A stretch of 64,000 nt of DNA from Harmonia axyridis (taxonomy: Eukaryota; Arthropoda; Insecta; Coleoptera; Coccinellidae), in NCBI RefSeq assembly GCF_914767665.1, contig NC_059505.1, forward strand, positions 31,493,506 to 31,557,505, in the 5' to 3' direction. Numbering within the stretch: position 1 is the stretch's first letter; each line of letters starts with the position of its first letter. A program made the position numbers and the translations under genes. The notes under the pieces were generated by a model. The model ran no database searches. It was not told the origin of the DNA and saw only the letters and a list, made by a program, of their open reading frames with translations. Positions 1 through 11,103 of the stretch are shown piece by piece.

Positions 1-98
1 TCATCAAAATACTTCAAATTTTGCTTTATTTTTCGTTATTTTCACATTCATTATAGAATTCTTACCTAAAATATCACTTCACTCAATAAGTCTCGGTC

Positions 99-690
99 CC
101 ATAGGGTAATAAACTCAGATAGAGTTAGTATACGCAATTTTCACATGTCCCCATTATGGTTAGATTATGGTCGGATTGGGACATATTTTCAAATCCATCA
201 TTTTATTATACCATTATGAATGTATGTATACTTTGTTGAATGAAATATATTTACTTGAGTTATTCTCAATTGAATATGCAAATTTGAATATTTGGAATCC
301 GATATTTTCCTAGTAGTCAAATTTATAGAATGCAGAATATTTATTATTTTCTGTATCTACCTGCTGAAATCCAAGGTTTGGCAACTATTGCTCTCCTACT
401 GTCATCCGTTGTTCCACTTCGTTTGGTGCGCTTGAAGTTTGTTTTCTTAATTTCTGATATATTTAGGTATTCATCTCAATATATTTCAAGTTGATATGAA
501 ACGTTGATTTACTACGGGACATAAGGAGTGCGTTCTTTGTGGAGAAACTCGCGAATTGAGGGAAATATCGTATCATTGATTTGTTTTCGTTTCGCGTGCT
601 TCATATCAAATTTGATAGTTCATGTTAGGGACAAAATTTACTTACTGAAAATGACATATGCTCCCTCTATCTATGTTTATTACTCTGAGG
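99..690. mobile_element. 592-bp TIR element (MITE-like), copy 1
   Basis: The two ends are inverted: the left edge reads CCATAGGGTAATAAAC and the right edge, on the opposite strand, reads CCTCAGAGTAATAAAC, with an AGATAGAG block following in both. It is flanked by tcggtc (93-98) and tcgggc (691-696), a probable 6-bp target duplication with one mismatch. A second full copy of 593 bp lies at 17777-18369 and a terminal scrap at 36645-36710. Bases 513-582 read as a short open stretch with a Cys-x2-Cys motif (ECVLCGE) followed by ISYH. The same stretch is open in copy 2, so it may be a relic of a THAP- or zinc-finger-like first exon of an autonomous parent; that reading is weak. No transposase is present. 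Confidence 0.7.
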
Positions 691-696
691 TCGGGC

Positions 697-905
697 CTTA
701 TCAGTAGAAAGATGAGTTTTTCTTAAAAATTCGACTTTATTCGTCAACATAGTCACTCTCTAGATTGGAACAGATACTTCAATGCTCCTCTAACTCTTCA
801 ATACAATCTCTGTACAAAAATGAGTTTTTTCTTCCGAAATAGTCTTCAACTTTAGCAATCACTCCTTCATCAGAACCAAATTTCTTTCTCTGGAACACCT
901 TTCGA
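697..905 (-). pseudogene. Mariner (irritans-type) transposase C-terminus, remnant 1
   Basis: On the minus strand the frame reads KKFGSDEGVIAKVEDYF, then IEELEE, and ends near ESDYVDE. This matches the C-terminal end of irritans-type mariner transposases (KKF..NEEVIAE..AYFE, GI.+LE.RY., LEGNYVE). It has a frame break and an early stop after IEELEEH. Only about 65 codons survive, with none of the catalytic residues. The 3' side is interrupted by the TIR element at 99-690. Confidence 0.6.
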
Positions 906-1044
906 CCGTAGCATTCTATTCATGAAATTTTGCATAGTTTAATATTTTTGATTTCATCAACTCACTTTAAATTTCGCTTTATTGTTCCTTATTGTCAAGT
1001 TTATTTCAGAATTTGTACAAAAATATCACTCTACTCAATAAGTC

Positions 1045-1480
1045 TCGAGCCTTATCAGTAAAAAGATAATTTTTCCTCACAAATTCTAGTTTATTCGTCA
1101 ACATAGTCATCTTCTAGATTGAAACAGGTACTTCGATGCTCCTCCTACTTTCTATTACCTCCTTTTTTTGTACAATAATGAGTTTTGTCTTTCGTAATAG
1201 ACTTCATCTTTGGCAATTACCTCTTCTTTAAAGCCAAAAACAGTGTTTTATCACTATGCGAATTTCGTTTATATCCATTGTTCAAACAGCAACAAATGTA
1301 ACATCATTTTGATTCAGTAATGTAGTGATGAATCTTTGTTTCATCCACTGTCACATATCGACACAAAAAAAACATGCTCGTTTCGCTTAAGAGAGTTTAC
1401 CACCACGTGATTTTTCGCGAATTAGTTAAACTTTGGTACCCATTCATTTCTCTTCTGGCGCTCCTGCAATGATCAAACTT
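1045..1480 (-). pseudogene. Mariner (irritans-type) transposase, remnant 2
   Basis: A second, longer minus-strand remnant in the same orientation. The C-terminal part reads EEVIAKDEVYY and LEDDYVDE. About 100 bp further 5' (1330-1390) the frame reads TVDETKIHHY, the first catalytic Asp block of mariner (TVDETW.H.Y). Further 5' still (1420-1460) RNEWVPKFN matches the RWVP..L segment. The stretch between the first Asp and the C-terminus, with the second and third Asp, is missing, so this is an internally deleted and frameshifted copy. Confidence 0.5.
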
Positions 1481-2716
1481 TGTACGGTATACGAATTTTT
1501 ATATTAACTTCGTCTTTTTTTTTCTCGAAGCAAATAATTAAAGCGCAGCACTGTACGACGACTTTAACGAGATTATATTATACGTCTTTTATGGTGGCTT
1601 TTTTTTAACGAATATTTTAAGAATATGTCAGTGCTTTGTACAAAGGACATATCATCAATTTTTTGCGAAAAACGAACAGCTACCATTTTTTTTTTCATTC
1701 AAAAATATTCACTTTCTACCATGTAGATTACCCCCATAAACCCCCATACCCCCATAAAAATCGGTGATTTGTAGGAGGTAATATCTCTAATTTAGTTTTG
1801 AACTGAGCTGCCATGGGTTCGTGTTACCTCTTAAGCTGCACCAAAGAGCATTTCAACACGACAAAACATTTTTGCTTTTGCAAGCGAAGCTCGGATTTCA
1901 AGTCAAATATTCAATAAGTGTTATCAAACGAACACCATTTTTGGTTACGATCGACTTCTTCGTGTTTCCAAAACTAAACTACTATTACAAGATACCAGAC
2001 ATTAGTCGATGTTACAGAATACCTCAAGTCTTTATCGAAGATACTTTTGAAAAGTATTAATTGCAAAAAAAGTTTATGAAAGAACACCTAAAGCTATTTT
2101 TTGTTTTAAGATATTATTGAAAACTTACCATAACTACTTTTCGAAGATTTCAGTTTCTTGTTTTCAATTAAAAAGGAAATTCTTGAAATATCAGCTTACA
2201 AGAAAGTTAACTAAGAAACACTCCAAAGGGAATATCAGAATCTTAAGATCTCGGATATTTTCACTACATTCGAATATTTGGGCATCTGAGTATATCCTTC
2301 TATAAGAAACAGCGTTAATTAAAAACAATAAAATTTAATAACTTAGATACTTCATCAACGTCACTCAATTACTAGGAAGTGACTAAAATCAATACCTCTT
2401 ATGATATGCAGGTCAATCCATTCAAAAAAACATTTCATTATCATTTTAGTATATCACATAGAAGCCTTTGATTTTGAACATCCATATATGATTCTTACGT
2501 TCTCTGTAAAAATCCAGGGTACCATCAACTAAGGCCTACCCTGTATAATTATTAAAGGAATTGACTTAAAAACAATAGCGTATAACTTACACACTTCAGC
2601 GGTACTCAATCACTTCGAAGTAAACGAAATACTTCCATACCATATAACAGTAAAGGACTCTATTCCACTCTGTACTAAAAAAAAAATCATTCCAGTCGAC
2701 GTAACCTACCAGAGAG
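1481..2716. other. No recognisable gene
   Basis: AT-rich sequence with several homopolymer T and A runs. It holds a small CCCCCATA-type low-complexity patch at 1731-1762 and a diverged direct repeat (about 2322-2405 against 2567-2645, both starting AAAACAATA and sharing TACTTC and CACTCAAT blocks). The short open frames show no domain, no codon signal and no splice context I trust. Confidence 0.4.
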
Positions 2717-2718
2717 TA

Positions 2719-4253
2719 CAGGGTGGGCAAATTTCGATGTTTTAGTACTACAACTTTTGAACCAGAGGAGATAGACAAAATCTGATACCCACTTCTTGAT
2801 CTCTTTTTCTGAGAAACTAACAAGGGTAGTATTCATTTTGGCCACCTTCTTTTGTTTTCGAGTTATAAGCGAAAATTGGAAAAATGGCGATATCGAAAAA
2901 CATTTATATCTCCGCTAATACTGATGATAGAGCTCTGAAATTAAAACATTATACAGGCACTTTTTTACGTAGAATCCAGTGGCGTGCTCGTATTTTCAAA
3001 AGGGTTTTTAATTACGAAGCTATGACTCAAAATTATGTTTTTTCAAATGAGAACACTAGATTTTTGTGCCATTTTCTGAAAGCTTAATTTTTCCTGATTT
3101 CAAAAATATATAACATCGTATGATTCGTATCAAAATAAATAACAGGAAATGGTCAAAAACCTTTTTTTACTTAAGAGTCTCAATATTTCTATGGATTCAA
3201 CTGTTGATGAGCCTTTCTATAACAAGAGCAGTGTCCTTCCGTCAATCTGATTATTTCTATGCTTTTCACTTATTCCTACAAAATTCGAATCTATATTTAT
3301 TTTATACAAATATTTTCGAAAAAATAAACGAACTTGGAAAAAGTTTCCTAGGTAGATTGAACACAGTTTCAAATATTCATCTATGGAAATATCGAGAAGA
3401 GGTGTCGACTGTGCATTGTGCAATTGTTGTCATTATTAGGTTAAAAATTATTTCTTGTTTGTCCCTTCGTAATTAAAATGTTGAGTTCAATCATATATGC
3501 ATTGTTTCATATGCTGTTTAAAATGGATTGGTACTTGTGCGTATTTTTTCTGGAGACCTATGTCAATAATCTCGTGATACATGCATCTCAATACAACTCT
3601 TTCGATTGAAAAATTCGATCTTGTGGTTTCTCCGTTATTTCCAAATCAATTTTTATATAAAAAAATTTATAAAACATATCTAGATTCGAATTTTGTAGAA
3701 ATAATCAGATTGACGGAAGGACACTGCTCTTGTTATAGAAAGCTCAATTTTTCTGTGTTCATCAACAGTTGAAACCATAGCAATATTGAGACTCTTAGGT
3801 GAAAAGAGGTTTTTGGCTATTTTCTATTATTTATATTGATCCGAATCATACGATATTATATATTTTTGAAATCAGAAAAAATTAAGCTTTCAGAAAATGA
3901 TACAAAATCTAGTGTTCCCATTTGAAAAAAAAACATAACTTTGGGTCATAGCTTCGTAATTAAAAACCCTTTTGAAAATATCATACGAGCACGCCACTGG
4001 ATTCTACGTACAAAAGTGCCTGTATAATGTTTTTATTTCAGTGCTCTATCATCAGTATTAGCAGAGATATAAATGTTTTTCGATATCGCCATTTTTCCAA
4101 TTTTCGCTTATAACTCGAAAAGATGGTGGCCAAAAATGAATACTGCCCTTGTTAGCTTCTCAGAAAAAGAGACCGAGAATGGGGTATCAAATTTTGTCTA
4201 TCTCATCTGGTTTAAAAGTTGTAGTGCTAAAACATCGAAATTTGCCCACCCTG
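2719..4253. mobile_element. Fold-back transposon A (1.5 kb)
   Basis: Outer edges are perfect inverses starting CAGGGTGGGCAAATTTCGA, each bordered by TA (2717-2718 and 4254-4255), as expected for Tc1/mariner-superfamily insertions. The inverted arms run far inward: about 2719-3320 against 3652-4253, roughly 600 bp each. They differ by scattered substitutions and small indels, including an 18-base block near 3261-3278 found only in the left arm. The central 330 bp (3321-3651) is not inverted and contains no recognised domain. Open frames within the arms are short and mirror each other. No transposase is identifiable, so this is a non-autonomous fold-back element. Confidence 0.75.
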
Positions 4254-4255
4254 TA

Positions 4256-4865
4256 CATAAACCATCGCTCGGTAAACGTTCATACTCAACGGGATTGGGG
4301 CCGTACAGTGCAACGTCTCGTCCTTGCAATCAATGCATTTGCCTAGCCGAAAATTCAAGACATTAGAACCAGAAACACCAGTCTCAAGGCATTCGGGAAC
4401 GGAGTAATGGACCCCCTGATGTGAATCAATCCGGCAACTGATTGCATCCAGTCAGTCCTGCTTAATGGGATAGAGAATCCACGATTTAGCGGCTGAGCCA
4501 GACGCAACCGATTCGATAATTTACTATCTCCCCGGATAACACTCTTGCAAGATTGTTATTTTGGCTATACGCGAAAATGGAGGAGACAGAATCTGCGGCT
4601 TTGTCACCCGGAGCCCCGGAGCCTGTACCTAGGCAGTGTAGCGAGTTGTCGACCTGACTGCAACACGGCATCGTTACGAATATTTTGTCTATATCGCCGA
4701 AAGGTAGGAATTTCGGGTGGTTTGTTCAACGTCATGGGTTGGGTTTGGTATAGGGATTGAGAGGACTATAAACAGAAATCCTATCATATGATTTTCGTCA
4801 TTTAAACTCCAAAATTCGTAAAAAATTCATAATCTGATCTCATTCAAGAAGTATGATCGTTCAAA
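4256..4865. other. GC-richer island, no gene recognised
   Basis: From about 4260 to 4760 the GC content rises relative to its surroundings and no transposon motif is visible. Both strands have short open frames (up to about 97 codons) with no recognisable domain. It looks like single-copy host DNA, intronic or intergenic. I cannot assign a function. Confidence 0.35.
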
Positions 4866-5560
4866 GTTAACGCTGCAGGTTTTTTCGTTGACCTCTCTAG
4901 AGCTTTCGACTATCTGAAGCCTGATTTCGCAAAGAGAACGTTGTCTAATTTAGGATTTCGTGGTGTTTTTCTCAACTAGATAATGAGCTTGTTGACTGAT
5001 CGAAGAATGGCTGTTGAAGTTATGGGTGTATTATCTGATACGCAGGAAGTTGACATGAGAGTTCCTCAGGGATCGGTGTTGGGACCACTGACTTTATTTC
5101 ATTCCTTAATGACCTTCCCATGAGTATAAGTTTGATAATTTTGACGATATTTCACACATCGATGGTGGTCTCGGCACAATCCAGCGAGGAGCTCAAAAAG
5201 CTCTGATGGTATTTCTGAAGCCTTTTTGTAGATAGAACTCCTTAATAGTGAACGTTGACAAAATGCAATGATGAAATGATACTTTAACTTGACAACATTC
5301 GATCAACCAACAGCGTTAAGTTCCTGAAGATTTATGTCGATCATTTTCTGAGATGGGATCGACAGATTGAAGAGTTGTGCATGAAAATGACTAAATCGTG
5401 CTATTCCATTCCTAGGTTGAAACCATATATACTGCAAAACTTTCTCCTTAGGGCCTACTATGGTTTGATCTATTGTCACATTCGAGATACTCGGAATTTG
5501 TTATTCTCATCATTGTACCATTTGGTAACTTTCATTCTATCACACTCGAATGTTCACTTT
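4866..5560 (+). pseudogene. LINE reverse transcriptase remnant (Jockey/CR1-type)
   Basis: Reading across frames, the + strand shows FVDLSRAFDYLKPDF (RT block with the first catalytic Asp), LGFRGVFLN, LLTDRRMAVEVMGVLS and RVPQGSVLGPL (the VPQGSVLGP box). Further on come VKFLKIYVDHFLRW and IEELCMKMTKSCYSI, then LRAYYGLIYCHI, which match the thumb region of non-LTR retrotransposon polymerases. The YADD box between them is not recognisable. Stops and frameshifts interrupt the frame several times. The endonuclease domain and 3' end are absent. Confidence 0.75.
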
Positions 5561-5867
5561 TTTAAAGCTGTTTGCGCAATGTTGGGATCCATTGGCTTGA
5601 AAGCAAACTTTCAGAAGTGTGACAAAGTTGATCTATCGTTCTTTACCATGCTTAACAAATCCAAAAGGGACGCTCCACTATAATGGCAGAACTTACAACG
5701 TCTATGGGAGTCTTGACTATGACGTTGTAAGTATTCAGAATTGGCTATCTACAAGGATTATATACATAAAATTCTGATCTGATAAGAGGTTATCCCTTTG
5801 ACTATTTTAAGGATATTTCATCCTTTGATGATTTTTGCAAAAGCTATTTATTGCAAGGTCTCCAGAT

Positions 5868-5945
5868 TGATCGAGTTAGACCTCACGTATGACCTGCTCG
5901 ACCTCCAGACTTGACTCCCTGGATTATTTTCTATGGGGCCATCCA
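5868..5945 (+). pseudogene. DDE transposase scrap (PPDLTP box)
   Basis: A short + strand stretch reads RPPDLTPW.IFYGA, resembling the RSPDLTPLDFFLWG block around the third catalytic Asp of IS630/Tc1/mariner-type transposases. Only about 25 codons are alignable by eye and the Asp codon is replaced. The flanking DNA to about 6060 shows nothing further. Confidence 0.35.
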
Positions 5946-6659
5946 AAGATTTTAGAGATCGGATAATTGTTCGTTGTGACTCAATATGAAACGACCCTGG
6001 TGTTTCAGAAAAACCTCGGCAGTAGTCTATGAGGAAAAAGTTGAATGATTGCATCCGAGCTGGAGGTAGCCATTTTCAACAATTTTTGTGGGTTAAGAAC
6101 TGTTGCTTGTATAAAATTGTTATTTGTTGAAATTTTGATCCTTCATCAAGATGTTTTCACTTGGTTGTGTTTGAGACAGCAAGACAAATACAAGGATATA
6201 CGGATTCATACATCAGTAAAAGTTGATTTGTTCAAAAATATCTTAATATCATTATCTTTCTCCCAGAACTAATTTCAATTTATAATACTAAAGACTTGAA
6301 AATGAGAAATAGACGTGAAAACTCAACATAGGTTACCATTTTACAAGAAAAACTTATAGTTATACATTCGGATCTTATAATTTGACGAAATGTATCTTCA
6401 TAAGGGCGACCAGCAAGCTCACTCAGGGAGGAGTTTCCCACTTGGGGACGGTAATAATTGGAGAATTTAAGTCGGGCAGATAATTTAAATATCTGCCCAA
6501 CTATTCCACTTAATACTGAAACTCTTTCCTATCAAGAATTAAATATTCAAATGAATAAGAGAGACAGTACAAAATTCAAATAAAATGCTATTTTCTCAAA
6601 TCAATATTGTTATTTTCAATGGTTTCAACCATTCGAAGAAGGCTAAATAAAAAAAAATC
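5946..6659. other. No gene recognised; small hairpin
   Basis: AT-rich DNA without motifs. A short perfect inverted repeat lies at 6475-6499 (GGGCAGATA, 7-base loop, TATCTGCCC). The open frames here are short and featureless. Confidence 0.35.
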
Positions 6660-7240
6660 TATGTTTGGGTGCCACACGTTCTGGCGCGAAAAACCTAATG
6701 GACTGAATTTCTATCGACACATTTCTGAAGAGGGTGGTGGCTGAAGATGAAAAATGGATCACTTACGATAATGTCAAACGACAGATATCGTGATCGAAAA
6801 CCAACGAAGCAGCCATGACCGTAACCAAGTCATGTTTGGAGGAATTGGCAAGAAATACTCTAAAATGAGCTGCTCCCATTTGGTCAAACGCTCAATTCTG
6901 ACCTCTACTGTGAACCACTCTGCCGTTTGAAGATGGGGATTCAGCAAAAGCGGCTAGCAATAGGAGAGGAATTGTGTTTTATTATAACAACGCCAGGCTG
7001 CACATATATCTGATGACACGCCAGAAGCTGTGGGAGCTTGGATGGAAAGATCTCAGTTATAGTTCAGACTTGGCACCAAGTGACTATCACCTGAACCTGT
7101 CTATAGCCAACCTACTTGGGGGTACAAATTTAGCCTTATGAATATTGGTTGTCCGAGTTTTTTGGCAAAGAGGAAAAGAGCTTCTACGAGAGGGCTATTG
7201 TGAAGTTGGATTCTTATTGGCAACAACTTAAAATGAAAAA
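6660..7240 (+). pseudogene. Mariner DD34D transposase remnant
   Basis: The + strand carries, in shifting frames, WVPHVLARK, EDEKWITYDN (first Asp block), ELLPFGQTLNSDLYC, YYNNARLH (second Asp block with Asp replaced by Asn), TRQKLWELGWK, then LAPSDYHL (third Asp block) and FYERAIVKLDSYWQQL near the end. That order and content is mariner DD34D. It is not the same subfamily as the mauritiana-type copies at 8155, 15685, 42365 and 50798. Several stops and frameshifts break it and I see no terminal inverted repeats. Confidence 0.75.
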
Positions 7241-7264
7241 TTACTTTTTCGCCAACCTAATATA

Positions 7265-8150
7265 AGATATGAATGCTAAAAGAATATATTTCGTGACCGT
7301 TCCTTCATCAATTCAAATTACCCACCGCCAATCGTCCACCTCTCAACCAAAATCAAACGTAGAAACACAAAACCACCAAGGGAATAACCAGGAGAGGGGG
7401 GCACAAATGCATCTTCAATCACTTACCCAAACCCGGGTAAGTTTTTCCCGTCATCCCCGAGCTCCCACAAATTGAACTAATGAGATATTCCATAACGGGA
7501 GGAAGATCCCGAAAGAACGGCAAGTGGCGTGCCGAAATCGGGACCGTTTTCCTAGATCGACGTTGGCGGGGTATATGCAGATGAACAGATGGATGGGCTT
7601 GTAGCAGGGGCGGCGCGGGAGAAGGCGAATGGCAGAGGATGATTGATCGGACCGCTAATTGGATGATCGATGGCTCTAAGTTCATCAAGTATCGCCCGTT
7701 TCACGGACGCCATCCACGTCGGATGACTGAACGCAACTGGGAGAGCTCCTGCAGCGGGTCCATATGCGTCAAATCTAGCAGTTTATTTGGCAAGTGGTGT
7801 TGGGGTGAAGGCTGTGTCCATCTACGGCGTATGCTGTTATTCTTTGACTGCCGGATGGCTGTGCTTCGTTATTCGATTTGTGAGGCGTTTTTGTGATTAG
7901 GAATAGGTTGATTTTTTTTTTGTGAAATGTCACAAATTCTCCTGACTTCATGACATAGATTTCCTCATTTGCAATCAATATTTGATATGCTACTGTAGTT
8001 CAGAAGATCTTATCAAAAAGAAGCTTGAAATGATCTAATGACTCATAATAAAGGAAATGTTGGATATTCCTTTCCCAAAATTCTTCTTGAATTTTATTTC
8101 GTTCTAATGACACGATCGATGTAATTATGGATAAAGCTTATATATATTTT
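7265..8150. other. GC-richer island, no gene recognised
   Basis: Bases 7265-7905 are clearly GC-richer than the flanking DNA and lack transposon motifs. Open frames of 65-90 codons occur on both strands, overlap each other and carry no domain, so I treat them as chance. Possibly conserved non-coding or single-copy host DNA. Bases 7906-8150 are AT-rich and featureless. Confidence 0.35.
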
Positions 8151-8154
8151 TTAA

Positions 8155-9368
8155 TACATAGACGTACAACTCTGCTTCCGCTGTTTTTTTTTCCGAAATT
8201 CGAGTCTTTATTGTGAAAAACTTGTTATACATTTATGATTCAAAGTATTGTCCATCGCTGGCCACAACTTTCTCCCATCTTTCGGGCAGCGTACGAATCC
8301 CGCGTTGAAAAAACTGGTCATATTTTGAAGCGATCTACGAATCGATCCAATTTTTTACTTCTTCATAAGACCGGAAATGCTGGTCAGCCATGTCGTGTGT
8401 CATTGATCGAAACAAGTAATAGTCCGGATAATACGGCAGGTGGGGTAGGACTTCCCATTTCAACGTCTCCAAGTAAGTCTTGACCACTTTCGCAACATTG
8501 AGTCGAGCTTTGTCATGATGTAAAATCACTTTATCATGTCTCTCGTTGTATTGCGGCCGTTCGTTTTATTTTTTTTAACTAATTGCGTTCGATATTGAAC
8601 ACTTGTGATTGGTTCAGTCGGTTTTAACAAGTCATAATACACGAGTTGGTCCCACCAAATACTGAGCATGACCTTGTAACCTTAAATATTTGGTTTGGTC
8701 GTCGACGTGGAAGCATGGATGGGATATCTCCATGATTTTCTGCGCTTGGGTTTATCGTAATGAACCCATTTTTCATATCCAATCACGATGCGTTGCAGAA
8801 ATCCCTTCTGTCTTTGCCTTGCAAGGAGCTGTTCACAAGAAAACAAACGCCTTTTAACTTCTCTCTATTTCAACTCTTACGGCACTCAATTTTCCTTTTT
8901 CTGAATCACTCCCATGACTTTCAGGCCTTTTGAAATGGCTTGTTGCGTCACTCCGAATGATCCTGCCAATTCTTGTTGCGTTTGACACTAGTCTTGGTCA
9001 AGTTATGCCTCCAGTTCTGCATTTTCGAATACTTTCTGTCTTCCACGTCGAATTCACCGTTCTTGAAGCGTTAAAACCACTCTCGGCCTGTTCTTTCATT
9101 GATTACGGCCTCAGCATAAATATTTGAAAGCATTCGATTTGTTCATATTAAAGCAGAAAATTAAAACCTCCCACAAAAGACGAGAATTTGGCTCGTAAGC
9201 TGACATATTTGAATAACTTTATGATTCAGAAACAAATCGACTTATATTTCAATGGTGTGTTGTTCATAAATACCTCAGCTCATTGTATGACATCTTCGAT
9301 CTATTTATCTCGATAACCACTCAGCGATACATTGCAAAACGGCTGAAGCAAGGTTGTAAACCTAATAG
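8155..9368 (-). mobile_element. Mariner, mauritiana-type, TIR to TIR, dead
   Basis: The element lies on the minus strand. The 5' end is at 9331-9368 (TGCAAAACGGCTGAAGCAAG and onward) and the 3' end at 8155-8185 (GTACAACTCTGCTTCCGC on the + strand). These match the ends of the copy at 15685-16920. Coding remnants on the minus strand include HHDKARL (second Asp block), LPHLPYYPDYYLFRSM (third Asp block, with a deletion that removes LAPS) and SYEEVKNWIDS. Upstream, the 8600-9050 region aligns with the LLKP, first-Asp and N-terminal segments of the sister copies. Multiple frameshifts and stops mean no functional protein. Length is about 1.2 kb, normal for mariner. Confidence 0.8.
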
Positions 9369-9369
9369 A

Positions 9370-9885
9370 TTTTTGCGATATGTTGAAAACTTTAGTTTTA
9401 TTTCTATTGAGAACTAAACCATTCCCAGCGCACTATCTCTCAATCATGTCATTGGTGTTTTCAAAGTTTACATGACATTTTCAATATTCTGGCCTGGTAT
9501 TGAAACATTAGCGTCCTCAGCATATAAATATGTTTCTACAAGTTGTTGCCTTATAGGTGATACATGTTCAATAGTTATATTTTGCTATTGTGAAATCTCA
9601 GCTGAATGATGAGCAGTAGAAGGAAAAAGTATAGGTTCATTCCGAATTCAGGGAATTCCTTGCGGTACTCCCTTGAGTATTGTTCTTTCAGATGATAGAA
9701 CTCGAGATCTTTCGAGATAAAACAAATTTTTTTGATCTGTTGGTGAGGTAACTCTTAAAGAGTTTGAGTGGTATCCTCCTTATGCCGTTCTTCCTCAGAT
9801 TGTCATATAAAATATTTGTGATCAAGTCGAAAGCCTTCAAAAAGTCAACGAAGAGCTCTGCTAGAACTCGACCCTCCTCATGAAG
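9370..9885 (-). pseudogene. LINE reverse transcriptase remnant
   Basis: On the minus strand from about 9880 downwards: ELFVDFLKAFDLITN (first catalytic block), LRKNGIRRIPLKLFKSYL, TNRSKKFVLS, then KGVPQGIP. After a gap, LYAEDANVSIPG stands where YADDTN is expected, so the second Asp of the catalytic pair is changed, followed by GNGLVLNRNKTKVFN. The order is that of a non-LTR retrotransposon RT of Jockey/CR1 type. It is cut off at 9369, exactly at the terminus of the mariner at 8155-9368; the rest was not found beyond 8155. Confidence 0.75.
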
Positions 9886-11103
9886 AAAAGTAAGTAAGCT
9901 AAGTTTACATTGTCAGTTAAATCTAATTCAAAAATTGTGAAAAGAAGGGACGTATAGTGCTTATTCCAATACTCATTTCAATATCTTGAATATATTCCAT
10001 TCAAAGCTACAACAAAAACCGGGAAGAAAACTCACTTTTTACTCAAGTATTGTTCAAATTTGTTATAAATGAGTTTTCTATCAGATAAAATTTAACTATT
10101 TCATTTTAAATGTTCAATGAGAGAGAAAAATCCAAACACACCTGTATTGCTAACGAAACACTCTCGGAGAATAGAAACAAAGATACCCATAGCTCCAGAC
10201 AATAATCCCCAAAACGCGATACAAAAATATTTTTCTTAGCGTCAGACCTTACAGTCAAAAAGGGATGAGAGAGAGTTCACCCCAAAAATAAACCTTTTAA
10301 AATCACAACAAAAGGCGAATTAAACGTTCCCATTTATTTCGTTACATTTCAAAGCTTCATTGAATAAAACATTCTGAAATCGTGGTCCCAGGGTGAACGA
10401 GTCCAGATTTTCGCAAATCCTCTTAAAAATAATTTTTACACGGTTACACCGACAGAATCCACCGCCAACCCCTCCATACACGGGTAGATGGGATGGGAAG
10501 GACGAGAGAAGAGTGTTCAAAAATACAAGCACTCCCAACTGTCCGTGTTCTTGTTGTGCATTGTTAAATTACTATAAATTATGAAGTGCGTCCTGTATGG
10601 CGGCAGAGGGAGAGTTGCTTTTAAGGGTTGGATCGGCAAAGTAGCTGACGGGAAAAGGAAAGCGGGAGAGCATCAGCGTCCTTTTAATGCTCTTACCCGC
10701 TTTCAGGGAGGCAGGGATGACTCTCCCAGAAAACTGCTTTCATGTCAACCCCACAATCCTATCTATCGACTTCTAATGCGTATCTCAAAATTAAAATAAA
10801 TCACCGTGCTCTTCTCGTTAACGAAATATTCCTCGCCACTCTTGTGGATTTTTGCCGCTGTTTTCTTTGGTCGGTGGTGGGGGAACCAGAAGTCATTATC
10901 GCTCTGTGGTTTGGGGTGGGGTATTAGGAAAAATGTTGGTATGTTTTACGTCCTTCAATCGGAAACGAATAAATCGTTATGTAATTGAAATGGTTGATGT
11001 GATATAAGTTCAAAATGAATCTCGAGGAAGAGTTACAAATCAAACCGCGTGTTTGGTGCGGGATTAACATATAGAGGTAATAAAAGCCATTTTTGCTTGT
11101 AGT
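9886..11103. other. No gene recognised; GC-richer island 10320-10940
   Basis: Bases 9886-10320 are AT-rich and featureless. From about 10380 to 10940 GC rises and no transposon motif is seen. Open frames of 60-72 codons on both strands overlap and lack domains. It looks like single-copy host DNA of unknown role. Confidence 0.35.

Larger units (their letters stand above)
1..1235. repeat. Tandem duplication carrying mariner 3' ends
   Basis: Bases 1-98 align with about 953-1045: both read through an ATATCACT..ACTCAATAAGTCTCG stretch and run into a mariner 3' end. Unit 1 is therefore 1-98 plus 691-950, and unit 2 is about 953-1235. The first unit is split by a 592-bp TIR element (99-690) that is absent at the matching place in unit 2. 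The insertion therefore came after the duplication, or unit 2 keeps the empty site. Confidence 0.6.
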
